DNA of 64,000 nucleotides, from positions 127,001 through 191,000 of the forward strand of contig JAFLCS010000002.1 in NCBI GenBank assembly GCA_017302105.1, written 5' to 3'. Positions 19,895 through 27,001 of this stretch are shown here, piece by piece (position 1 is the first letter of the stretch; every line of letters begins with the position of its first letter). Source of the stretch: Caulobacterales bacterium (lineage in GTDB: Bacteria > Pseudomonadota > Alphaproteobacteria > Caulobacterales > Caulobacteraceae). The notes under the pieces are model-generated. The model was given only the letters and a program-made list of their open reading frames with translations, had not been told where the DNA came from and did no database searches. The position numbers and the translations under genes are program-made.

Positions 19895-21505
19895 ATGGGC
19901 GCCTCTCCGGTCGCCGATGCTTCGAACCTGTCGGTGGGTCTACTTGGAGAGCTGACCGTTCGGGAGAACGGTCGTCGGCTTAAGCTGCCGGCATCTCGCA
20001 AGACGCGCGCCCTGCTGGGCTATCTGATCCTGGCCGGCGGTCCTCTGCGCAGGGACCGGCTGTGTGAACTGTTATGGGACCTCCCGGATGATCCGCGCGC
20101 CTCGCTGCGCTGGTCCTTGAGCAAGCTGCGACCGTCTCTGAATAGAGGCGGTCGTGAACGCCTCGTCGCCGACCGGGAACGCGTCGAGGTCATCAGTCGG
20201 GACGTGGATCTGGACCTGCGGCGTGTGCGAGACTGCGCCGGTGACGATCAGGCATCATTTGAGACGGTCGCGTCGGCCTGGCAATCGGCGGACAAGGTCC
20301 TGCTGGACGATTGCGACCTGCCCAATCAACAGGATTTTTCGATCTGGCTGGACCGTGAACGCCAGGCGCTGGGCCTGTTGCGCGCCTCGCTGGCCCGGCG
20401 GCTTGCGCTAGTCCCTGACGCCAGCCCGGATGAAACGTTGGTCTGGGCCAGGCGCTGGCTCGACGATCAACCCTTCGACCCAGACGCGGCATGGGCGATG
20501 GTCGATGCAACCCGGCGTGCCAGGGGGGCCGAGGCGGCGAAGCTTTGTGCACACGATCTGGAGACCGCCTTCCGTGAGGCGGATCTGATCGTTCCCGACT
20601 GGCCGACGACGACCGGCGCGCCGCCGATTTCTGAAGCCGTCCGCACGGATGTTGCGCGGCCGGACCAGATCGTCCGCTTCATTCGCACCGGCGACAGTGT
20701 GAACCTGGCCTGGGCCTCCGTTGGGCGCGAGGACGCGCCGCCTCTCGTCAAGGCAGCCAACTGGCTGACCCATATGGAGCTGGATTGGGAGGCACCGATC
20801 TGGAGCCCGCTCTATATGGACCTGGCCACCACGCATCGGCTCGTTCGGTATGACAGCCGCGGCTGTGGCCTGTCGGACTGGGAGGCGCCGGAGATCAGCT
20901 TCGAGACCTTCGTTTCTGATCTCGAGGCCGTTGTCGACGACGCCGGTCTGGAGCGGTTTCCTCTACTGGGAATCAGTCAGGGCGCCTCGGTCTCGATCGA
21001 ATATGCCGCACGCCATCCTGAGAGGGTCTCGCACCTCATTCTATTTGGCGGCTATCCGGCGGGCTGGCGCCACACGGCGTCTGACGACGAGGTGCGCGAG
21101 CGCGAAGCGGTGATGGTTCTGACCGAGGCGGGCTGGGGACGTCCTGATCCCGCCTACCGGCGGATCTTCTCGAGCACATTCATGCCGGATGCGACCCTGG
21201 AAGAGCTGGACTGGTTCGATGAGTTCCAGCGCAAGACCACGTCGCCGCGCAACGCGGTGCGTTTCCTTCAGGCCTTTTCTGAACTGGATGTTCGCCATCG
21301 CCTGGCGCAGGTCCGGGCGCCTACCCTGGTGATCCACAGCCTGGGGGATCGTCGCATTCCCCTGACCACGGGACGCGATCTGGCGACCGCCATTCCGTCG
21401 GCTGAGTTCGAAGGGCTGGACAGCAATAATCACCTGCTGATCGGCCGGGAGCCCGCAGCGTCCCAGTTCGTCGCCGCAGTCAGGCGTTTCGTCGCTGCGC
21501 CCTGA
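19895..21505 (+). CDS. SARP-like winged-helix regulator fused to an alpha/beta hydrolase
   Basis: A 536-residue protein. Residues about 12-95 form an OmpR/SARP winged helix (LSVGLLGELTVRENG, then RKTRALLGYLILAGGPLRRDRLCELLW). Residues about 100-235 look like a helical bacterial transcriptional activation domain. From about 270 to the end is an alpha/beta hydrolase: RYDSRGCGLSDW oxyanion region, nucleophile elbow GISQGAS with Ser361, acid in HSLGDRRIP, and His513 in NNHLLIG. The start at 19895 is preceded by GGAG; ATG 19844 is an alternative without one. Fusions of this kind occur in proteobacteria and may sense a small ester or lactone. It lies between two RTX genes, so it may regulate them (inference). 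Confidence 0.82.
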   Translation: MGASPVADASNLSVGLLGELTVRENGRRLKLPASRKTRALLGYLILAGGPLRRDRLCELLWDLPDDPRASLRWSLSKLRPSLNRGGRERLVADRERVEVISRDVDLDLRRVRDCAGDDQASFETVASAWQSADKVLLDDCDLPNQQDFSIWLDRERQALGLLRASLARRLALVPDASPDETLVWARRWLDDQPFDPDAAWAMVDATRRARGAEAAKLCAHDLETAFREADLIVPDWPTTTGAPPISEAVRTDVARPDQIVRFIRTGDSVNLAWASVGREDAPPLVKAANWLTHMELDWEAPIWSPLYMDLATTHRLVRYDSRGCGLSDWEAPEISFETFVSDLEAVVDDAGLERFPLLGISQGASVSIEYAARHPERVSHLILFGGYPAGWRHTASDDEVREREAVMVLTEAGWGRPDPAYRRIFSSTFMPDATLEELDWFDEFQRKTTSPRNAVRFLQAFSELDVRHRLAQVRAPTLVIHSLGDRRIPLTTGRDLATAIPSAEFEGLDSNNHLLIGREPAASQFVAAVRRFVAAP

Positions 21506-21842
21506 GGACATTACGGCAGAGCGCGCACGCTCGCCGCTTGATGCCCGGATTGGTCACATGGGCGTGAGTTCAATGATCTTTTTCGTGGATTCAAACGCTC
21601 GCTACAACGCAAACGTGAGGGAATGGCGTTCACCCGACGTTGTTCGGAAAATGGCGTTAGCAGGATCCGATGTCCAATACGCCCGCCGCCTGGCTCGGTA
21701 CCGTCAACGTCGCGGTCGCCCGCCGGGGCGCGCCGACATCGATCGGGTCTGGCGCCGCAGGCGGTGATGTGCCGCCGTAATGATTGGAGATTGAGGTCGG
21801 GGTCTCTCTCGGGTTCCGACCGTGAGGAAACAGGAAACGACC
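21506..21842. other. Intergenic region ahead of RTX protein D
   Basis: 337 bases between the regulator-hydrolase stop and RTX gene D. It holds one small open frame (21670-21780, listed separately) and, close to the RTX start, the imperfect inverted sequence GGTCGG...CCGACC at about 21795-21822. AGGAAA precedes the RTX ATG. No clear promoter hexamers were seen. Confidence 0.5.
21670..21780 (+). CDS. Possible 36-residue peptide
   Basis: ATG 21670 to TAA 21780, with AGGA five bases upstream. The predicted peptide begins MSNTPAAWLGTVNVAVARRG and ends in a Gly/Ala/Pro-rich stretch. It has no homologue that I recognise. It could be a leader peptide, a remnant of a larger gene, or not translated at all. 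Confidence 0.2.
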   Translation: MSNTPAAWLGTVNVAVARRGAPTSIGSGAAGGDVPP

Positions 21843-24800
21843 ATGCCGATCAGCTATATCTACACAGGCAACCCCACTGTCGGCACGGAAGACGACGACT
21901 TCATCTTCCCGACGACGTCCTATGCGGGCACCGAATCCAACACCATTTACGGCCATGGCGGTGATGATCTGGTGATCGGTGACGCCGGACGGGTCTTCAC
22001 CATCGGCCTGGATCAGGGCAACGCCAGCATTGGGAACGCGGTCAATCTAGACGCCTCGACGCACTGGACCACGAGCGAGAACCCCCTGTTTGGAGACTCT
22101 TCGATACCGCACACGACGGTCATCGCCGAGGCGACCGTCGGCCAGACCGAGTTTTACAGCGTCACGGTCGGTGCGGGTCAGACCATGACGATCGACCTCG
22201 ACTTCGGTCAGTCGGCGATCGGTGCCTCGGGCGACCTGGTAGTGATGGTCCGCAACGCCGCCGGCGATATCCTGGCCCAGAACAGCCTAAGCAACTCCAC
22301 CTCGGTGGGGGGGCTGGGCTCGACGTCGCAACACGACCCCTACCTGACCTTCACCGCTCCGGCAGCGGGTGTCTATTATATCGAAGTCAGCGAACAGGTC
22401 GTGGGCGCGTTTTCGACCAACGTCACCTATCTGCTCAACCTCTCCGTCACGGGGCACGCGACATCGCTGGCGGCCTACGGCGACGATGTCATCTATGGCG
22501 ATGCCGGGAATGACACCCTGCTCGGCCAGGGCGGCATCGACCTCATTGTGGGCGGCCTCGGAGATGACGTCATTCACGGCGGCTCGGGCGATGACACCCT
22601 GGACGGTGGCGCGGGCGCCGATCACATTACCGGCGGCGATGGCTGGGATGTGGTCCGCTATGCGGACTCCACAACCGGCGTCTATGTGGCGCTCTGGGAC
22701 AATTCCGGCAGCCTGGGCGAGGCCGAGGGTGACATCCTGGAATCTGTCGAACAGGTCATCGGCTCAGCCTTCGACGACGATCTAAGTGGGTCCGCCAACG
22801 ACGATATCCTGGACGGCGGCGACGGCGACGACGAACTCTATGGACTTGCGGGCGATGATGCTCTGGCCGGCGGCTATGGCGCCGACAACCTGACCGGCGG
22901 CGAGGGCGTCGACACCCTCACCGGCGGCGCGGGCGCCGACACCTTCCGCTTCAGCACCGGCGCCGACAGCCCGCACGGCGGGTCGACCTGGGATCATGTC
23001 ACCGACTTCGCCACGGGCGAAGACATCCTCAACTTCACCGGACAGGCCGGGCGGATCAGCGTCTGGACTCAGGACGGCTTCACCTACCTCTCCTTTGACC
23101 GGCCCGCGTTCGGGGGGGCTGCGGCCGGCTTGATCCGGGTCACCGGCGCGGTTCAGGGTACGGACATCGTCACTGATGGCAGCGGCTTGCTGATGGACGG
23201 CGACGCGGCGGCCAATGAGCTGCGCTCCGGGGGCGGCGCTGACACCCTCAACGGGCTTGGCAACGATGACCACCTCTACGGCGGCGCCGGCGACGATTTG
23301 CTGTTTGGCGGGGACGGCGAAGACAGAATCCGCGGCGAGGACGGGATTGACGACCTGTATGGCGAGGCGGGCAACGACTTTCTGTACAGCAGCCTGGGCG
23401 CCGACCGGTTTTTTGGCGGCGACGGAACCGACACGGTCATCTACGAATTCGAACTGATCGAATCCGGTGTCACCTTTGACGCCTCAGCCATCGTCAACGG
23501 CGCAGGTCAGATCGACGACGGTGAAGGCAACCTCGACACCCTGACCAGCATCGAGCGGCTCACCGTCCTGGGCTCTAGCCATGCCGACAGCCTGACCGGC
23601 AGTGGCGGTATTGATCACCTGCAAGGCAAAGACGGTGACGACAGTTTGACCGGACTCGGAGGTAGCGACAACCTGGACGGCGGCAGCGGCGCTGACACCC
23701 TGCATGGAGGCGAAGGCGATGATGCCCTGAACGGCGGCGCCGGCGACGACGTCCTGTACGGAGGCGAAGGCTCCGACAGACTGTACGGCAGTGAGGGCTA
23801 TGACTATCTGGACGGCGGGGCGGGCGCTGACACCTTCGAGTGGCGGGCCAGTTCCGAGAGTCCGAACATTGACGGCAGCTATGACCGGGTGGCGGAATTC
23901 GAAACGGGTGTCGATCGTCTCGCGTTTACCACAGAGGTGGGGGGACAGCTGACCTTTACCGGCACGATCCTCATCCAGCGAGCCGGTACCGCGAACCTCA
24001 TCTATTTCGACGAACAGCAGAGCGGCGCCTTCGCCGGCCTGGTTCAAGTGTACGGAATGGTGCAGGCCGCTGATATCCAATTTGACGGACCCGCTCTGAC
24101 CCTGCGCATGAACGGCCAGGAGACGGCGGCCGACGATCTGCGCGGCGGATTCGGAGCAGACCTGATCTTCGGCCTGGGTGGCGATGATGTGATCTCCGGC
24201 GGCGGCGGCGCCGACGTCCTGGTCGGCGGCGCGGGCGCGGATGCTCTGGACGGCGGGGACGGGACCGACACGGCGGACTATTCCAGCTCGAACGCGGAGG
24301 TGACGGTGAACCTTGAGACGGGTTCGGCGAGCGGCGGCCATGCCCAGGGTGACACCCTGACCTCGATCGAGCGGGTGGTCGGCTCGGGCTTCAATGACGG
24401 CATGGTCGGGTCGGACAGCCAGGCCGACACGCTCGAAGGCGGCGCCGGCAATGATCATCTGGCGGGTCTCAACGCAGACGACATTCTGTATGGTGATCTG
24501 GGCGACGACTTCCTGGATGGTGGGGCCGGCAACGACCATCTCTACGGCGGTGCCGGGAGCAACAGGATCATCGGCGGTGCCGGGACAGACATTGCCTTCT
24601 TCGACGGCAATTTGAGCCAGTATGAGATCCTCTCATTGGGGGATGCGCTCATCGTGATGGGGCCAAACGGCAAGACCCAGGTCAGTGGCGTGGAACTCCT
24701 GAGGTTCGCCGACGGCGACGTCGATCCATTGTTGATCACCTGTTACCCTCCTGGATCCGGTGGCAACGGTGCCCTTACGGGTGCCCCGCTGGTGCTGCCG

Positions 24801-25052
24801 GGCCTGGTCGAGGCGGACAAGGTGGCCCGCCCACCTGTGCTGCCGCGCCTCGATGACATGGACCCCCTGGTTCTGCCGCCTGTTGCGGACGCGGCGGTCG
24901 TAGGTGACGAACCGATTGTCTGTCGGCCGGACACCTTCCGGTTCGATCCGGTCGACTTCGACCTGGACCCGCCAGATCTGGCACTGATGCCCGGCCCCCG
25001 CGGGCCCCTAGGCCTGATGGCCGTTCCGTTCGACAACGACTGGATCATCTAG
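21843..25052 (+). CDS. RTX protein D with PPC-like domain
   Basis: A 1069-residue protein from ATG 21843, with AGGAAA upstream; GTG 21822 is an alternative. After a short RTX start, residues about 60-200 resemble a bacterial pre-peptidase C-terminal (PPC) beta-sandwich (ATVGQTEFYSVTVGAGQTMTIDLDF in parts, ending AGVYYIEVSEQ). Several RTX arrays follow, two of them ending in serralysin C-terminal-like units (ADTFRFSTGADSP and ADTFEWRASSESP). The last 168 residues are the tail module, identical to that of RTX protein C even at DNA level. There is no signal peptide; type I secretion is inferred. The gene ends 38 bp before chpT. Confidence 0.88.
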   Translation: MPISYIYTGNPTVGTEDDDFIFPTTSYAGTESNTIYGHGGDDLVIGDAGRVFTIGLDQGNASIGNAVNLDASTHWTTSENPLFGDSSIPHTTVIAEATVGQTEFYSVTVGAGQTMTIDLDFGQSAIGASGDLVVMVRNAAGDILAQNSLSNSTSVGGLGSTSQHDPYLTFTAPAAGVYYIEVSEQVVGAFSTNVTYLLNLSVTGHATSLAAYGDDVIYGDAGNDTLLGQGGIDLIVGGLGDDVIHGGSGDDTLDGGAGADHITGGDGWDVVRYADSTTGVYVALWDNSGSLGEAEGDILESVEQVIGSAFDDDLSGSANDDILDGGDGDDELYGLAGDDALAGGYGADNLTGGEGVDTLTGGAGADTFRFSTGADSPHGGSTWDHVTDFATGEDILNFTGQAGRISVWTQDGFTYLSFDRPAFGGAAAGLIRVTGAVQGTDIVTDGSGLLMDGDAAANELRSGGGADTLNGLGNDDHLYGGAGDDLLFGGDGEDRIRGEDGIDDLYGEAGNDFLYSSLGADRFFGGDGTDTVIYEFELIESGVTFDASAIVNGAGQIDDGEGNLDTLTSIERLTVLGSSHADSLTGSGGIDHLQGKDGDDSLTGLGGSDNLDGGSGADTLHGGEGDDALNGGAGDDVLYGGEGSDRLYGSEGYDYLDGGAGADTFEWRASSESPNIDGSYDRVAEFETGVDRLAFTTEVGGQLTFTGTILIQRAGTANLIYFDEQQSGAFAGLVQVYGMVQAADIQFDGPALTLRMNGQETAADDLRGGFGADLIFGLGGDDVISGGGGADVLVGGAGADALDGGDGTDTADYSSSNAEVTVNLETGSASGGHAQGDTLTSIERVVGSGFNDGMVGSDSQADTLEGGAGNDHLAGLNADDILYGDLGDDFLDGGAGNDHLYGGAGSNRIIGGAGTDIAFFDGNLSQYEILSLGDALIVMGPNGKTQVSGVELLRFADGDVDPLLITCYPPGSGGNGALTGAPLVLPGLVEADKVARPPVLPRLDDMDPLVLPPVADAAVVGDEPIVCRPDTFRFDPVDFDLDPPDLALMPGPRGPLGLMAVPFDNDWII
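22480..24590 (+). repeat. RTX nonapeptide-coding arrays in protein D
   Basis: GGxGxDxLx units at about 22480-22640, 22795-22950, 23215-23430, 23590-23840 and 24150-24590, separated by M10 C-terminal-like and TGVYVAL-type spacers. Confidence 0.85.
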
Positions 25053-25071
25053 GACTTCCGACCGGCGGCAA
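24549..25071. repeat. 523-bp direct repeat, copy 2
   Basis: Identical to 18931-19453 (offset 5618). It includes the RTX protein D tail and stop and 19 bases after it. Identity stops at 25072, where the native sequence ahead of chpT resumes. Confidence 0.93.
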
Positions 25072-25090
25072 ATCACGGCAGCTTACGGCC

Positions 25091-25771
25091 ATGACCCAAG
25101 CTGCCGCCGCAATCATGACCGACCCCGAGAGCGCGCCCAATCACGCGATCCCATCGCAACTGGCCAGTTTTCTGGCGGCCAAGCTGTGCCATGACGTCGC
25201 CAGCCCGACCGGCGCGATGATCAATGGCCTGGAAATGATGCGCGACCCGGATCACGCAGAAATGCGCGAAGATCTTGTCCAGATGGTCGAGGCCAGCGCC
25301 CGCAAACTGTTGGCCATGGTCCATTTCGATCGGGTCGCCTTCGGCGCAGCGACCAGCTCGGAGTCCTTTTCGGCCGAAGAGATCGAGACTCTGGCCCAGA
25401 GCGCCTTCATCGAAATCCGGCCGAGCCTGGACTGGCACTGCCAGATCGAGCGCTTCAACAAGCCGCAGGCACGTGCCGTGCTCAATCTGGCGCAGATCGC
25501 CGGGGGAGCCCTGGCGACCGGCGGCACGGTCACGCTGGAGGTGCGACCCCAGGCCGACCGACTTCACCTGAAGGCTCATGCGCAGGGGCCGCGCGTACGG
25601 CTGAAGCATGAGGTGGCGACGGGACTGTCCGGTGCGACCCTGACTGAGGGCATGGCCGGCCAGTGGATCCAGTCCTACTGGCTGCACACGACCGTCGCCG
25701 AGGCCGGTGGCACCCTGACCGTGGATATGGCCGAGGATCATGTGGAGATTTTGATCTCGATGCCACTCTAA
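25091..25771 (+). CDS. chpT: Histidine phosphotransferase ChpT
   Basis: A 226-residue protein matching ChpT: an N-terminal dimerisation/HPt helix with LAAKLCHDVASPTGA, where His34 is the phosphorylated residue, followed by a degenerate histidine-kinase ATPase-like domain without N or G boxes (ARAVLNLAQIAGGALATGG). ChpT moves phosphate from the hybrid kinase CckA to CtrA and CpdR. ctrA lies 4 kb downstream on the opposite strand. The ATG at 25091 has no obvious ribosome site; ATG 25115 is an alternative. Only 19 bases separate the gene from the duplicated RTX segment, so its promoter is not in private upstream DNA. It is probably co-transcribed with the next two genes. Confidence 0.93.
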   Translation: MTQAAAAIMTDPESAPNHAIPSQLASFLAAKLCHDVASPTGAMINGLEMMRDPDHAEMREDLVQMVEASARKLLAMVHFDRVAFGAATSSESFSAEEIETLAQSAFIEIRPSLDWHCQIERFNKPQARAVLNLAQIAGGALATGGTVTLEVRPQADRLHLKAHAQGPRVRLKHEVATGLSGATLTEGMAGQWIQSYWLHTTVAEAGGTLTVDMAEDHVEILISMPL

Positions 25772-25819
25772 TCGGCGATCCGAACCAACCGTTAACCGAC
25801 GCACCCGAATAACGGGATC

Positions 25820-26185
25820 ATGCGACTTTGCCTCATCATCGATGATAGCCGGATTATCCGGAAGGTCGCCCGCCGCATCGTGGAGGGGCTGGGCTTCGAC
25901 GTGGAGGAGGCCGCTGACGGTGCCGAGGCCCTGGCCTTCTGTACCGCGACCATGCCGGACGTGATTCTGGTCGACTGGAATATGCCGGTGATGGATGGCC
26001 TGACTTTTCTGAGACGGCTGCGCGACTCTGAAGGCGGAGACCGGCCCAAGGTGCTGTTCTGCACAATCGAGAACGAACCCAAGCGTATCGCCGATGCCCT
26101 CGATGCCGGGGCGGACGAATATGTGATGAAGCCCTTCGACGGCGACATCCTGGGCTCCAAGTTCGCTGACGTGGGGCTGACCTAG
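25820..26185 (+). CDS. Single-domain response regulator (CheY-like)
   Basis: A 121-residue receiver domain with the acidic pair IIDDS (Asp8, Asp9), phosphoacceptor Asp52 in ILVDWNMPVMDG, a Thr in FCTIEN and Lys in YVMKPF. There is no output domain. It follows chpT by 48 bp and abuts the cheR-type gene (stop TAG followed directly by ATG), so the three probably form one operon. A related order, chpT then receiver then methyltransferase, is known to me from Caulobacter. A TTAACC half-site for CtrA lies at 25792-25797, but the second half at the right spacing is absent. Confidence 0.88.
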   Translation: MRLCLIIDDSRIIRKVARRIVEGLGFDVEEAADGAEALAFCTATMPDVILVDWNMPVMDGLTFLRRLRDSEGGDRPKVLFCTIENEPKRIADALDAGADEYVMKPFDGDILGSKFADVGLT

Positions 26186-27001
26186 ATGGCGCAGGAGCTG
26201 GATTTCCCGGTGCTGTCGGCCCTGATGTCCGAGCGGGCCGGCTATGATCTGGGCCTGGAACGCCTGAACGCGGTTGAGGCGCGCCTCGGGCCGATCGCCC
26301 GCCGGGAAGGGCTCGCCTCGGTCCAGGCCCTGATAAGCCTGATTGACCCAGTTCAACGACCTTCGCTGTCGTGGGAAATTGTCGAAGCCATTCTGCCAGC
26401 GGACACCCGGTTCTTCCGGGATCGAGATGCATTCCAGTTGCTGTCCGGTCAGCTTTTGCCGGCGCTGGCCAAGGCCCGGGGTGGCAAGGTCAGGATCCTG
26501 TCAGCGGGCTGCGCCACAGGCCAGGAAGCCTGGTCGATCGCCATCTGCGCGGCTGAGGTCGAGGTTGAGGTCGAGGTCATTGCCCTGGATCTGTCGATGC
26601 GCGCCATCGAGAAGGCCCGCGCCGGCGTTTACACCCAGTTCGAGGTCCAGCGCGGATTGCGCGCGCGTCAGCTGGTGGAATGGTTCGGGCAGACCGATGA
26701 CCTGTGGCACGTCTCGAGTCGCCTGAAACCCGCTGTGCAGTTTGATCGGGCCAATCTCCTGGATGGACTTGAGGGCCTCGGTGGCTTCGATCTGATCTTC
26801 TGCCGCCATGTTCTGGCGGAAATGACGCGAGAGGCGCGCCAGCGCGTGATCGCCGGACTAGGCCGGGCCCTGGGAACGACCGGCTGCCTGTTTCTGGGGG
26901 CCGGCGAAACCCTCCCGGAGGCCGAGGCGGTGTTCCGGCCCGTTGCAGGCTTCAAGAGTGTCTATGTTCGCAGCGCCTCGCCAATCAGCCGGGCGGCGTA
27001 A
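26186..27001 (+). CDS. CheR-family protein-glutamate O-methyltransferase
   Basis: A 271-residue protein. It has an N-terminal helical domain, then IVEAILPADTRFFRDRDAF (the CheR THFFRD-like region), the SAM-binding motif ILSAGCATGQEAWSIAI, and DLIFCRHVLAEM toward the end. It would methylate chemoreceptor glutamates. No cheA, cheB or receptor gene is here, and its position behind chpT suggests a role tied to cell-cycle or polarity signalling instead of a chemotaxis operon (inference). Translation starts directly after the upstream stop. The 3' end overlaps the convergent peptidase gene by 17 bp. Confidence 0.88.
   Translation: MAQELDFPVLSALMSERAGYDLGLERLNAVEARLGPIARREGLASVQALISLIDPVQRPSLSWEIVEAILPADTRFFRDRDAFQLLSGQLLPALAKARGGKVRILSAGCATGQEAWSIAICAAEVEVEVEVIALDLSMRAIEKARAGVYTQFEVQRGLRARQLVEWFGQTDDLWHVSSRLKPAVQFDRANLLDGLEGLGGFDLIFCRHVLAEMTREARQRVIAGLGRALGTTGCLFLGAGETLPEAEAVFRPVAGFKSVYVRSASPISRAA

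Noticed and set aside
16276-24590. Tandem DNA repeats resembling a satellite or CRISPR array
   Set aside because: The repeats code for RTX nonapeptides in an open frame. Repeats are degenerate, without spacers of uniform length.
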